Part shown: piece after piece, positions 16,732 through 24,882 of the stretch | How the letters are laid out: each line of letters begins with the position of its first letter | Position numbering within the stretch: position 1 is the first letter of the stretch | Assembly (NCBI GenBank): GCA_002413795.1 | Contig: DHXS01000009.1 | Span: 103,865-167,864 of the forward strand | DNA length: 64,000 nucleotides | DNA from: Candidatus Saccharibacteria bacterium UBA5150 | Lineage (GTDB): Bacteria > Patescibacteriota > Saccharimonadia > Saccharimonadales > UBA4665 | Reading direction: 5' to 3' | Position numbers and translations under genes: made by a program | Notes under the pieces: model-generated | The model's database searches: none | What the model was told of the DNA's origin: nothing | What the model saw: only the letters and a program-made list of their open reading frames with translations

Positions 16732-17970
16732 ATGATTTGGGTGCGCAAGGGTTTCGTTCATCTGTTGGCTGTGGTTCTGTTTGTCGCGCTGTTGGGCGGG
16801 GTCGCGGCGCTCAGTCTTAACCGGGTATTTGGTCAGCCGGCGCATTTGAAGGCCATATTGAACGACAGTGGCGTGTACGACCAGGTCACGTCAGCCCTGC
16901 TTAAGCAGTCACAGACCAACGCCGACCAGAGCGGTAGTGACAGTTCGGTTTCGTTTGACAATCCCGTGGTGCAAAAAAGTGCACAGCAGAACCTTACCCC
17001 GGATCTTCTAAAGCAAAGCGCCAACACTTTTATAGATGCCAACTATGCTTGGCTGCAGGGCAAGACGGCCACACCACAGTTCAATATTGACCTATCCGGC
17101 GCCAAGAACAGCTTTGCCAAGCAGGTAGGCGGCGCCGTAACGGACCACCTAAAGAGTCTGGCAGTTTGTACGCCGCCCCAGCTGGCCTCATTGCAACTGC
17201 CGGTTGACCCGCTGACTATAAATTGCCGCCCGTCCACCATCGATCCCGCGACAGAGGGTGCCCGCGTTACCGACGATATCAATAGCAGCACGAACTTCAT
17301 AAACCAGCCGGTGATCACGCCCGATTCGCTCAGCCAAAATACCAAGCAGAGTCAGAGCAAACCTTATTACCAGTCCTTGGCCAGGTTGCCGCATATTTAC
17401 CGTCTGGTCCAAAAATTACCCCTGATATTGGGTGCATTGTCGCTGTTGACGGCGCTGGGGATTATCTTTATCGCGCCCGCCAAGCGCAAAGGCTGGCGCC
17501 GCGTGGGCGTCGTGCTGGCGCTGGCCGGACTGGTATTAATCATCGCTAAATTCGTGGCCGATGCCGCGGTTACCAAAGTCGCCGATAAACTGCACTCCGG
17601 GCCCGCCAATCAGCTTAAGCAACCGACCACCAACGTGGCGCGGCATATCGAAGCGCAACTATTCGGCTTTAACCTGTGGTTTGGCGCCGCTTTCCTGGCG
17701 CTGGCCATCATTATCTTCATCTGGCTGAGGAAGACCCGCGGCGGCGCCGGTAAGCCGCTCAAAACCGATAAAACCCCGGCGGCCGGGAATGATAATAATC
17801 TCAGCGGAGACCCCGTTGTAGACGATCTGGCTATCGACTCAACTCCCGGCATGGATGTTGCCGGCCCGCCGCCGCGCGCCACCACAGCGCCGCTCGTCAA
17901 ACCGCCCATCAAAGCCTCGGACGAAGCCCCTAAAATCAAAAAGCCCAAGCGCCCGCGCCTAATTCAATAA
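16732..17970 (+). CDS. Membrane protein with extracytoplasmic domain, function unknown
   Basis: A 412-residue protein with a helix at about 5-28, an exported polar domain (about 30-220) rich in Ser, Gln and Asp, three more helices (about 228-250, 256-278 and 314-333) and a Pro/Lys-rich cytoplasmic tail. No named family recognised. An ATG at 16723 is also in frame, but the hexamer TACAAT (16719-16724) overlaps that codon and ends 7 bases before the ATG at 16732, which matches the leaderless pattern and makes 16732 the better start. It follows the SGNH surface protein, and both may act at the envelope. Confidence 0.75.
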   Translation: MIWVRKGFVHLLAVVLFVALLGGVAALSLNRVFGQPAHLKAILNDSGVYDQVTSALLKQSQTNADQSGSDSSVSFDNPVVQKSAQQNLTPDLLKQSANTFIDANYAWLQGKTATPQFNIDLSGAKNSFAKQVGGAVTDHLKSLAVCTPPQLASLQLPVDPLTINCRPSTIDPATEGARVTDDINSSTNFINQPVITPDSLSQNTKQSQSKPYYQSLARLPHIYRLVQKLPLILGALSLLTALGIIFIAPAKRKGWRRVGVVLALAGLVLIIAKFVADAAVTKVADKLHSGPANQLKQPTTNVARHIEAQLFGFNLWFGAAFLALAIIIFIWLRKTRGGAGKPLKTDKTPAAGNDNNLSGDPVVDDLAIDSTPGMDVAGPPPRATTAPLVKPPIKASDEAPKIKKPKRPRLIQ

Positions 17971-17973
17971 AAT

Positions 17974-18063
17974 TGGCGGAGAGGGAGGGATTCGAACCCT
18001 CGATACCGTTGCCGGCATACTTGTTTTCGAGACAAGCCAGTTCAACCACTCCTGCACCTCTCC
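17974..18063 (-). tRNA. tRNA-Ser (anticodon CGA)
   Basis: A 90-base class II tRNA with CCA encoded. The acceptor pairs GGAGAGG with CCTCTCC and the discriminator is G. The anticodon loop CTCGAAA gives CGA (codon UCG). The long variable arm (TATGCCGGCAACGGTATC) is almost the same as that of tRNA-Ser(TGA) at 22753, so the two are close paralogues. The T loop GGTTCGAATCC is normal. Confidence 0.95.
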
Positions 18064-18114
18064 GCGCCCTGTTTATTCTAGCAGACGCGGCTGGCTTTTA
18101 TATCTGTGGCATGT

Positions 18115-18120
18115 TAGAAT
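18115..18120 (+). promoter_or_regulatory. Extended -10 (TGTTAGAAT) of the tRNA-Arg gene
   Basis: TAGAAT with the TGn extension 18 bases before the tRNA 5' end. No good -35 was seen; the TGn extension can replace it. Confidence 0.4.
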
Positions 18121-18138
18121 TACCCCTGTTGTTGACGA

Positions 18139-18215
18139 GCACCCGTAGCTCAGCTGGATAGAGCGTTGGCTTGCGGAGCCAGAGGTCGTAGGTTCGAATC
18201 CTATCGGGTGTACCA
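18139..18215 (+). tRNA. tRNA-Arg (anticodon GCG)
   Basis: A 77-base tRNA with CCA encoded. Acceptor GCACCCG pairs with CGGGTGT (a G-U pair at position 1-72), D arm GCTCAGCTGGATAGAGC, anticodon loop TTGCGGA giving GCG, and T arm with GGTTCGAATCC. Most bacteria read CGU/CGC/CGA with tRNA-Arg(ACG), whose A34 becomes inosine through TadA. A GCG anticodon reads CGC and CGU without inosine. Confidence 0.93.
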
Positions 18216-18221
18216 ATTTAT

Positions 18222-20435
18222 TTAGTCGAGGCGCATGGCCTTTTCCAGATTGACCGCCACCAGGGCCAGGTCGGCTAAATCGCCGTCGTAGGCCAGGAAA
18301 TTCGGCTGCCAATCCGGGTTAAACTTATTCTTGAACTGTTCCAGGCCGCGAGCCGAAAATTGGCCGGCGCTCAAGGCGCGGGCAATGGTTATAACCGGGC
18401 CTTTGGCGGCGGCGAAGGGTACGAAGCCCAGGTCAAAATACTTGTAGCCGCCTGCTTCGCCGATGTTTTCGATGGTTTTAAACAGCAGGTAGGGCATGGC
18501 GTTGTCGGCTTCGGGCGTGTGGCGCAAAAGATCAACCGATGCCACTGCCGCCGGGTTAAAAACGGGCAAATGGTTGGTGAAGGCGACAATCTTGCCGTCG
18601 GCGTTTTTTAGATAGCTGATCGGGCATTCCTGGAGATAGGTTTTGTCGAAGTAGCCCATGGCGAAGCACCTTTCCTGGCGATCCTTGCCCAGCCAGGCGT
18701 CCGAGACTTTTTTGAGCCCGGCAAGGAGTTCCGGACTGTGCGGCGGCTCGGCCAAAGCGTATTGGTAGCCGCTCCTGGCGGCCCGGTTTTTCTGCCAGCG
18801 CCACCACTTGTCACGCGACGTTTCGCGCAAGAAGCCATCGATTTCTACAACCGCGCTGGCACCGATTTGCAGATGATTTAAGCCGGCCTTTTCGTATAAG
18901 GGCAGGCCGGCTTCGTAGACCGGCAGGAAGCAGGCCCTCAGCCGCCGCGACCTGGCCCAGTTAACGAATTCTTCGACCAATTGCGGCCGCTGAGTCGGCG
19001 CGCAGATCGGGTCGGCCAGCGCGAAAGCGATCGGCCCGACCACTTTATAAGCCATGAAGCCGTCCGTGCCGGCCAAGCGGAAATACTGCTTGTCGGCCGG
19101 CCAAAGCTTAAAGTAGTCCTCCGAAGATTTGGAATAACGCTTTAGTAAAATCTCAATATTACCCCTGTTACGGACCGTCCGTGGGAGTTTGTTGTAGGGC
19201 CGGAAAAGAATCCATAAAATGGTGGCTATGCCGGTTAACAGGAAGGCCGAAATGGTGTGCGCCAGTAGGGCGCTCCGGACTTGAGCTTTTGGCAGAATCT
19301 GTGAGCGCAGGGTGTAGTCAAAAAAGTGGTCTATAGACTGAGCGGTTATGTCAGATAACTCCCTGGTGCGTAGCAGTATGCCCAGTCCCACCAGAGCGGC
19401 CAGCAGGAGCGCGCCAAACATAAACAGCACGTCTTTAAGGCGCATCCGCAGGGTTATAACCTCGATTCCCCTGTCAAAATCGTCGCGCAGAACGAACAGG
19501 CCGCAGAAAGTCAGCAGGTACAGCGCCATCAGGGGCAGGCTGGGGGTTATCACCGAATACTTCAGTGTTTCCAGGCCGGCTATTACCAGGAATATTTGCC
19601 GGGCCCGTCTTTCGCCGCGCCACAAATGACGGCTCAAATAAAGCAAAATCACACCGGCCACCACGCCGTGTTGGGCCAGCCAGGCATTATTGCCGGCAAA
19701 GTAAAGGCCTTTTATGCGGCCCAACAAGTGCAAGTGTTTCAAGCTTAGAATGATAGCCAGTAGTCCGTTAATAAAGGCCCAGACGGCGACCGCCGGCTTA
19801 ATAAATTTGAAGCCGCTGGGTCCGGTTCGGCCTTCGCCGCCCATAAAGAAATCCCGGCAAAACCAGGCCAGCCAAATAACCACAATTACCTGGTACAGGT
19901 ACTGCGAAAAGGTGTTAAAGCGGTCCTGGCTGGCCAGCTGGCTCACGAACAGGCCGCCGTAGCCAATCTGAAAAACGACAAAGGCAATTGATAACAACCG
20001 CTTGCGCAGCCAGGCATCGTAAACACCTGCCAGGAAGATGGCCGAGGCCGTGACCACCGTTTCAAGCGCGTGCACCACAAATGCCGCCGATACATACTCG
20101 TGGCAATTGCCGGCGCTCAAGCGGCAACTGGTAGGTATTAGAGGGTCTACGAAGATGCCGATAGCAATAACGGCCAGTAAATATAAGGGCACCCTATGCT
20201 TGGCTTGCTTTCGGCGGGCCAGGACGAACAGCATCAACAACGCCGCCCCGAGCATATCGCCCAGCCGGAAAAGCCAGGCATAGGGCTGACCGACCGCCTC
20301 GTACTGACTTATAAGGGTGGTGCGGTAGGATATCAGGTGATTGAGGTGGGGCGCCAACAGCCAGGTGGTGCTAAACAAAATGAAGAAGAATTGCCAGGTG
20401 ACTATACTGCGCCTGGATTTCAACTCAAAATTCAT
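18222..20435 (-). CDS. MprF-like phosphatidylglycerol lysyltransferase-type membrane protein (DUF2156)
   Basis: A 737-residue protein. The N-terminal two thirds hold about 11-13 hydrophobic helices. After them (about 440-737) comes a GNAT-like soluble domain of the DUF2156/LPG-synthase family: FKLWPADKQYF, GFMAYKVVGPIAFALADPIC, VYEAGLPLYEKAGLNHLQIG and KYFDLGFVPFA. MprF enzymes move Lys or Ala from charged tRNA to phosphatidylglycerol and flip the product outward, which lowers the surface negative charge. The substrate cannot be read from the sequence. TACAAT (20442-20447, minus) ends 6 bases before the ATG, without a Shine-Dalgarno site. It converges on tRNA-Arg, whose 3' end lies 6 bases away. 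Confidence 0.83.
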   Translation of the reverse strand: MNFELKSRRSIVTWQFFFILFSTTWLLAPHLNHLISYRTTLISQYEAVGQPYAWLFRLGDMLGAALLMLFVLARRKQAKHRVPLYLLAVIAIGIFVDPLIPTSCRLSAGNCHEYVSAAFVVHALETVVTASAIFLAGVYDAWLRKRLLSIAFVVFQIGYGGLFVSQLASQDRFNTFSQYLYQVIVVIWLAWFCRDFFMGGEGRTGPSGFKFIKPAVAVWAFINGLLAIILSLKHLHLLGRIKGLYFAGNNAWLAQHGVVAGVILLYLSRHLWRGERRARQIFLVIAGLETLKYSVITPSLPLMALYLLTFCGLFVLRDDFDRGIEVITLRMRLKDVLFMFGALLLAALVGLGILLRTRELSDITAQSIDHFFDYTLRSQILPKAQVRSALLAHTISAFLLTGIATILWILFRPYNKLPRTVRNRGNIEILLKRYSKSSEDYFKLWPADKQYFRLAGTDGFMAYKVVGPIAFALADPICAPTQRPQLVEEFVNWARSRRLRACFLPVYEAGLPLYEKAGLNHLQIGASAVVEIDGFLRETSRDKWWRWQKNRAARSGYQYALAEPPHSPELLAGLKKVSDAWLGKDRQERCFAMGYFDKTYLQECPISYLKNADGKIVAFTNHLPVFNPAAVASVDLLRHTPEADNAMPYLLFKTIENIGEAGGYKYFDLGFVPFAAAKGPVITIARALSAGQFSARGLEQFKNKFNPDWQPNFLAYDGDLADLALVAVNLEKAMRLD

Positions 20436-20494
20436 GCCTTTATTGTAGCCAGCGGCCGGCCAAAGTTATAATTTAACTGTGGTATACTCCGATT

Positions 20495-20917
20495 ATGAAC
20501 TCGCCGATTCCGCAGCTCAACTGGCACCGGGCCCATAAAGCCAGCCTGTCGCCCGGCGACAGAGCGGCCGACGCCATGCGCAACGGTATGGGCAGCTGGG
20601 CTTTCGTCTTTTGCTTCGTAATTTTCATGGCCGGCTGGGCCACCGTCAACACCGTTGCCGTCTTCCACCACTGGGATAAATATCCTTTTATACTGCTTAA
20701 CCTGTTTCTGTCGATGCTGGCCGCCTTACAGGGCGCCATCTTGTTAATCGCCGCCAAACGGATGGATGGCATCAGCGCCGCCATGGCCGAACATGACTAT
20801 AAAACCAACGTTGAAGCCAAAAAAGAGGTCGAAGAACTAATGGCTATCAACCGGAGGCAACTGAACCGGATAGAGGAGCTCATTAAGTTGCTCGAGTCCA
20901 AAAACCACTCCCACTAA
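20495..20917 (+). CDS. DUF1003 family membrane protein
   Basis: A 140-residue protein with two membrane helices (about 34-60 and 70-87, containing FILLNLFLSMLAALQGAILL) and a C-terminal coiled helix rich in Glu, Arg and Lys, the typical plan of DUF1003 proteins. The function of the family is not known. A TATACT with TGn extension (20483-20488) ends exactly 6 bases before the ATG and there is no Shine-Dalgarno site, so it is probably a leaderless mRNA. Confidence 0.88.
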   Translation: MNSPIPQLNWHRAHKASLSPGDRAADAMRNGMGSWAFVFCFVIFMAGWATVNTVAVFHHWDKYPFILLNLFLSMLAALQGAILLIAAKRMDGISAAMAEHDYKTNVEAKKEVEELMAINRRQLNRIEELIKLLESKNHSH

Positions 20918-20993
20918 CGTTGTAAGAATCTTAACAGCCACTATGTCAGCGCCGGTCTAAGCTATGGGTGCACCTGTAATTTGTGAGGGGTTT

Positions 20994-21074
20994 ATGACTG
21001 ATCGCCCAAAGACTCGCAGTCGCCACGCTGTTATTGAACGGCCTAGGGGCTGGTGGCGTGAATATATTAGTTAA
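20994..21074 (+). CDS. Possible small basic protein (26 aa)
   Basis: A short ORF beginning MTDRPKTRSRHAVIERP, strongly basic, with a GAGGGG Shine-Dalgarno site 4 bases before the ATG. It fills the gap after DUF1003 and its stop codon overlaps the end of the convergent YihY gene by eight bases. No family recognised. The good ribosome site is the main evidence, and it may not be a gene. Confidence 0.4.
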   Translation: MTDRPKTRSRHAVIERPRGWWREYIS

Positions 21075-21921
21075 AGCTACGCGGCCACTTTTTGTGTGCC
21101 CTGACGGCGGCAATTTCTACGGAGTAATAAAGCATTTGGGCTTGCAAGTAGATCCAAAATAGCAGGCCCAGGGCTATGGCGAAGTAGCTGTAGAGGGCGT
21201 CCAGGCCCTTGAGTTCGCGCGCCAGCAAATAGCCCCCAAGCGACTGAAGGATTACCAGGCCGATGGCGGCCGTGGCCGCGCCGAGGCGAGTTTCTTTAAG
21301 GGACACGTGGCGGGGCAGGCTAAAGTTCAGCAGGAAAGTGAACAGCCAGAACAGTACAAACAGGTTCACCGCCAGTGATAGAATACGGAAATCCAGGCCA
21401 TGACCGGCCGCGGCCGCCAGGCTGGCGCTGACTGCCGCCAGCAAAAAGCCCAGGCCGCCGATTATAATTAGTCCCAGATTTTTAAAAAGCGACTTTGGAA
21501 AACCCGGACGCTGCCGCGGCGATATATCCCAGATATCCTGCACGCCATGACTGAAGACATTGGCCACACCGCGGGTACCGTACAGGGTGAACAAAATGCC
21601 CGTTACCAGGGCCAGCCCGCTTCGATGCAGGGTGTGGACGTGCGAAGACAGTTGCTGACCAAGCAGTGGGAAATAATTGGATACACTGCGGGTGACGGTG
21701 GCTTCCAGGTGCGGATGATTGCCAATCAAACCATTAGTGACAGTGGTCAGGAGCAATAACAACGGAAACAGCGACAAAAAGCCGTAATAAGTCAGCAGAG
21801 CCGCTTTATAACCGGCTTCGTCCTCGCCGTACTTCTTAATTACGGCGTAAATAAAGGCCGGCAGGCGGTGCCGCTGCTGCCAGGCATCGAGTTTGCCCAC
21901 CAAGGCTGCCAGTTTATTCAT
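21067..21921 (-). CDS. YihY/BrkB (virulence-factor BrkB) family membrane protein
   Basis: A 284-residue inner-membrane protein with about six helices. The family marks are the N-terminal DEAGYKAALLTYYGFLSLFPLLL, the loop after helix 2 (GNHPHLEATVTRSVSNYFP) and TRGVANVFSHGVQDIWDI, then SLGGYLLARELKGL and the C-terminal YFAIALGLLFWIYLQAQMLYY. Once called ribonuclease BN by mistake, the family has no agreed role. TACACT (21928-21933, minus) ends 6 bases before the ATG, again without a Shine-Dalgarno site. Confidence 0.9.
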   Translation of the reverse strand: MNKLAALVGKLDAWQQRHRLPAFIYAVIKKYGEDEAGYKAALLTYYGFLSLFPLLLLLTTVTNGLIGNHPHLEATVTRSVSNYFPLLGQQLSSHVHTLHRSGLALVTGILFTLYGTRGVANVFSHGVQDIWDISPRQRPGFPKSLFKNLGLIIIGGLGFLLAAVSASLAAAAGHGLDFRILSLAVNLFVLFWLFTFLLNFSLPRHVSLKETRLGAATAAIGLVILQSLGGYLLARELKGLDALYSYFAIALGLLFWIYLQAQMLYYSVEIAAVRAHKKWPRSFN

Positions 21922-22015
21922 GGTCCCAGTGTAGCGAACAAGTGAAAAAGTTTACAGCCCGGCTGTAGCCATAAGCTTAATAATAGAGCCTACAAAACTA
22001 AAAAGGAGACACGCC

Positions 22016-22144
22016 ATGTCAAACGAAGAAGCCGAAGCATTAATGGATGATTTCGAAAGATGGGACGCCAAGCACGCTAGGAAAGACTTCCTTCATCGCA
22101 TGGAACGTAAACTAGGGCGCAAGGAGCGCTACGACCGCTGGTAA
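22016..22144 (+). CDS. Small charged protein (42 aa)
   Basis: An ORF of 42 residues starting MSNEEAEALMDDFERWD. Acidic in the first half and basic in the second (RMERKLGRKERYDRW), it probably forms one long amphipathic helix. A strong AAAAGGAG site (22001-22008) sits 7 bases before the ATG, and codon use is like that of neighbouring genes, which supports coding. No family recognised. It lies alone between YihY (divergent) and the convergent gene at 22159. Confidence 0.65.
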   Translation: MSNEEAEALMDDFERWDAKHARKDFLHRMERKLGRKERYDRW

Positions 22145-22158
22145 GGCCGGACTGCTCT

Positions 22159-22692
22159 TCAGAAACGAATACGCCGCATCAGGCTACCGACCGCGTCACG
22201 CGGCGGTTGCTCGAAAGGCAGGCGGTCGGACAGCAGGTTGAGGATTTTATCTTCGTCATCGGGTGAGAAATAGATAGTCACGGGCACGGCAAAACGCTTT
22301 AGGGGCATGAAGACGATGCTGGCGAAAGCGTGCTCCGGCACCACCGCGAATGACCTGAATTCGCCGTAAGTGTAGTGCTTGGTGCCGACCTGCAGACCTT
22401 GTCCGTCGAGGTGGTATTCTATTTGGCGCGGCTGGTGGGTGCCGTAATAGCCCAGCAGGGCGGCGGCCACGATCACCACGGCGACCGAAACGGCGTCTCT
22501 GCTTATAAGATAGACCAGCGCGGCGCCCAGGATGGCGACCAGCCCCAGCGCGGCGTACCAGCCGGCCGATTTATCGTGATGCACGAACTCCGAAGCCGTC
22601 CACTCGATGGCTTCCGGATTCTTGTCGGTAGCCAGGTCGGGCTGAGCCGTCTGTTCAACTGCCGGAGCTGTCTGTTCTTCGCTATCTGCCAT
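22159..22692 (-). CDS. Two-helix membrane protein with PH-like C-terminal domain, function unknown
   Basis: A 177-residue protein. The first 45 residues are acidic and polar (MADSEEQTAPAV), followed by two adjacent helices (about 53-85) and a beta-rich C-terminal part (IEYHLDGQGLQVGTKHYTY through VPVTIYFSP) that resembles the PH-like domain of small bacterial membrane proteins. The start was set at 22692. The frame stays open upstream, but only through the antisense of two tRNA-Ser genes. TACAAT (22700-22705, minus) ends 7 bases before the ATG, without a Shine-Dalgarno site. Confidence 0.75.
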   Translation of the reverse strand: MADSEEQTAPAVEQTAQPDLATDKNPEAIEWTASEFVHHDKSAGWYAALGLVAILGAALVYLISRDAVSVAVVIVAAALLGYYGTHQPRQIEYHLDGQGLQVGTKHYTYGEFRSFAVVPEHAFASIVFMPLKRFAVPVTIYFSPDDEDKILNLLSDRLPFEQPPRDAVGSLMRRIRF

Positions 22693-22734
22693 AAGCGTTA
22701 TTGTACCGCATTTTGAAGTGTCGGTCTCGACTGA

Positions 22735-22740
22735 TATAAT
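22735..22740 (+). promoter_or_regulatory. Extended -10 (TGATATAAT) of the tandem tRNA-Ser genes
   Basis: A perfect TATAAT with TGn extension, ending 12 bases before tRNA-Ser(TGA). tRNA-Ser(GCT) follows 24 bases after the first tRNA and probably shares the transcript. Confidence 0.5.
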
Positions 22741-22752
22741 CACCTCTGTTAC

Positions 22753-22842
22753 GGAAGGGTGTCCGAGCGGTTTAAGGAACCAGTCTTGAAAACTGGCATG
22801 CCGGCAACGGTATCGTGGGTTCGAATCCCACCCCTTCCGCCA
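22753..22842 (+). tRNA. tRNA-Ser (anticodon TGA)
   Basis: A 90-base class II tRNA with CCA encoded. Acceptor GGAAGGG pairs with CCCTTCC and the discriminator is G. The anticodon loop CTTGAAA gives TGA (codons UCA and others by wobble). Its long variable arm is nearly identical to that of tRNA-Ser(CGA) at 17974. Confidence 0.96.
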
Positions 22843-22866
22843 AAATAAGCTAAAATAAGTTGACGC

Positions 22867-22959
22867 GGAGAGGTACCCAAGAGGCTGAAGGGGTCGGTTT
22901 GCTAAATCGATAGGGGGGAGCAATCCCCCGCGAGGGTTCGAATCCCTCTCTCTCCGCCA
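22867..22959 (+). tRNA. tRNA-Ser (anticodon GCT)
   Basis: A 93-base class II tRNA with CCA encoded. Acceptor GGAGAGG pairs with TCTCTCC (one G-U), the anticodon loop TTGCTAA gives GCT (codons AGC and AGU), and the long variable arm contains the perfect stem GGGGG/CCCCC. It ends one base before the end of the convergent comF-like gene. Confidence 0.95.
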
Positions 22960-22960
22960 C

Positions 22961-23587
22961 TTATTCCAGTATTGTGTAGGCAAAGGTTAGGCCGTCGACC
23001 CGGGCCGCGCCGGCCTTTATTAAAACTTCGGCAGCGGCCTCCAGCGTGGCGCCGGTGGTGTAGACATCATCTATCAAAACGATGTGGGCACCGCGTACAA
23101 AGCGCCGCTGGGTGACCCGCAAGGAATCGTGCAATTGCCAGCGGCGCTGTTGGCGGTTAGCGCCCACCTGGTGGAGTTGTCCACTGCGGGCCAGGCAAGC
23201 CAGCCAGGGCAGGCGGGCCTGCCGGGCCAGTTGGCGGCCGAGCAACTGGGCCTGGTCGTAGCCACGCTGGCGCACCCGGCCGGTGGCCGTTGGCACCGAC
23301 ACAATCACCGGCCGCTCGCCCGCCGGCAATAAAGCCACCATGCCGGCGGCCATGACTTCGGCGGCCGCTTGGGCACCGGCGGACTTAAGTTTCCAAATCA
23401 ATTGCTTGGCCACACCCCTGTAAACGGTACGGGCCTGTACCCTGTACAACAGACCATGGGGCTGCAAGGGCACAGGCAAAGGGGGCAGGGCAGCCAGGCA
23501 CGGCCGGCACAGCAGGGCGCCTTCGGCGCCGCACCCCAAACAGTCATGCGGGGCAATATTGGCGACTATCTTATCTAGTAAACTCAT
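22961..23587 (-). CDS. comF: ComF family phosphoribosyltransferase-like protein
   Basis: A 208-residue protein with an N-terminal four-Cys zinc-binding knuckle (CLGCGAEGALLCRPC, about 15-29) and a C-terminal type I phosphoribosyltransferase fold with the PRPP loop VLIDDVYTTGATLEAA (about 170). ComF proteins support uptake of transforming DNA in naturally competent bacteria. The start was placed at MSLLDKIV (23587) because the ORF upstream is not ComF-like. There is no clear Shine-Dalgarno site. Its 3' end abuts tRNA-Ser(GCT) on the other strand, so read-through would be antisense to the tRNA pair. Competence fits the T4SS locus nearby but does not prove a link. Confidence 0.9.
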   Translation of the reverse strand: MSLLDKIVANIAPHDCLGCGAEGALLCRPCLAALPPLPVPLQPHGLLYRVQARTVYRGVAKQLIWKLKSAGAQAAAEVMAAGMVALLPAGERPVIVSVPTATGRVRQRGYDQAQLLGRQLARQARLPWLACLARSGQLHQVGANRQQRRWQLHDSLRVTQRRFVRGAHIVLIDDVYTTGATLEAAAEVLIKAGAARVDGLTFAYTILE

Positions 23588-23754
23588 GTTGTGTTTAATG
23601 TGTTGTAAATAATGTCTCTGGCCGTTGCGCACTGATCAGGACCTAAGCTATACTGCTACTAACACAAAAACGCAAGGTTTTTAATCTTTCTTTAATCCTT
23701 GTACCAGTCTTAGATAAAACAGTTCTCAGTAATAAATTAGTGGAGGGTAACACA

Positions 23755-24237
23755 ATGGCGCGACGCAATCGCGATGACGATCTCTTGCTCGAAGAAGATG
23801 AATTAACTGCCGCCTTTTTGGGCGACGAAGCGGCCCTGCCGGCCGAACAACCTAACGAGCCCGCCGCTAACGCGCCAGCCGCTGACGACGAATGGGACGA
23901 AGACGAAACCGTACCCGGCCAGCTGGCCGTAGACGTTTATGAAACCCGCGAAAAGCTGGTCGTTAAGGCCCGCACCGCCGGCGTCAATAAGAACGACCTC
24001 GATGTCAGCATTTCCGACAATCAGTTGACCGTCCGCGGCACCCTCAGCTCTGGCACCGAAGACGGCGTCGAGAATTACTTCCTCCAGGAATGCTACTGGG
24101 GCGAATTCTCACGTACCATCGCTCTGCCCGTACCAGTCAAAGAAGAAGAGATCGAAGCCGTGCTCAAAGACGGCGTCCTGACCATCAGCTTCGGCAAAGT
24201 CCAGCAGGACACGGTCAAAAAGATCCAGGTCCTCTAG
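23755..24237 (+). CDS. Hsp20/alpha-crystallin small heat-shock protein
   Basis: A 160-residue small heat-shock chaperone that keeps unfolding proteins soluble without ATP. An acidic N-terminal arm (about 1-60) precedes the alpha-crystallin domain: VDVYETREKLVVKARTAGV, KNDLDVSISDNQLTVRG, a conserved WGEFSRTIALPVPV turn, and VLKDGVLTISFGK, which is the A-x-x-x-n-G-v-L motif. The start is at MARRNRDDD (23755), preceded by GGAGGG. A good terminator follows (24257-24293), so it is probably transcribed alone. Confidence 0.94.
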   Translation: MARRNRDDDLLLEEDELTAAFLGDEAALPAEQPNEPAANAPAADDEWDEDETVPGQLAVDVYETREKLVVKARTAGVNKNDLDVSISDNQLTVRGTLSSGTEDGVENYFLQECYWGEFSRTIALPVPVKEEEIEAVLKDGVLTISFGKVQQDTVKKIQVL

Positions 24238-24256
24238 GCTACTGGAAACTACTAGA

Positions 24257-24293
24257 GAGGAAGACACCTTTCAAGGGTGTCTTCCTCTGTTTA
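24257..24293 (+). terminator. Rho-independent-type terminator after hsp20
   Basis: A 12-base perfect stem (GAGGAAGACACC, 24257-24268, with its complement at 24276-24287), a 7-base loop and a short TGTTT tail. It closes the hsp20 transcript. The U-tract is weak, so it is a good but not ideal terminator. Confidence 0.75.
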
Positions 24294-24314
24294 AGATCAG
24301 ATTAATCTTTGCTA

Positions 24315-24749
24315 CTAAACGCCAACATTAGTTGCGGTATTGAATACATATCGAACCAGAAATTGCGCCAAGGCTACAATAATCAAGCCAACGATCGCGT
24401 ATATGAGAGTGTTCTTTGCGTTGCCGACTCGACCACTATCTCCACCAGAGGTAATATATCGGAAGCCTCCATAAATAATCATTATGACTGCCGCGGCACC
24501 CACTATTATCGAAAAGACATTAACGATTGTAGCAAATATTGTTCGAAGTTGAGTTGTGCCAGCGTCGGGTGACTCACCACAGGCTCCGCCATGTACGTTG
24601 TCGCCTGTAGCACTGTGGACACCACTAACAACTCCCGTCTGGACATTATCACAGGACGCAGCTAGGGCCATTGAAGGAACGAGTGCCGGTACGCCAACTG
24701 TGAAGAGAGTAGCGATCAGCAATGTAAACTTTTTAATTTTTTGAATCAT
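24315..24749 (-). CDS. T4SS pilin-like protein 1 (VirB2/TrbC type)
   Basis: A 144-residue small exported protein. A signal peptide (about 1-31, ending ALA) is followed by a variable Cys-containing head and then the two-helix core typical of the T4SS pilin family: IFATIVNVFSIIVGAAAVIM, the loop GGFRYITSGGDSGRVGNAKN, and the second helix. The C-terminus is FLVRYVFNTATNVGV. The VirB2-type subunit forms the pilus or a membrane assembly of a type IV secretion system. An AAAGGT ribosome site lies before the ATG. This copy is closest to the one at 24883, with which it shares the FLVRYV ending; the 133 bases between them have no gene. Confidence 0.85.
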   Translation of the reverse strand: MIQKIKKFTLLIATLFTVGVPALVPSMALAASCDNVQTGVVSGVHSATGDNVHGGACGESPDAGTTQLRTIFATIVNVFSIIVGAAAVIMIIYGGFRYITSGGDSGRVGNAKNTLIYAIVGLIIVALAQFLVRYVFNTATNVGV

Positions 24750-24882
24750 AGATACCTTTCTTTACGTTTACTTAACTTATACTACAGTAATTATTCTGAA
24801 TCAATAGGTCATTGCTTAGAGATACCGTGGTGTACAATCTGGATTGCCAGCTTTCTTACTATGATCTGGCAGCGCATACGCT

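Noticed and set aside
22693..22983. Open frame extending the 22159 gene upstream to 22983 (274 residues)
   Set aside because: The added part is the antisense of tRNA-Ser(TGA) and tRNA-Ser(GCT). The ATG at 22692 has a TACAAT box 7 bases upstream and begins the conserved-looking protein.
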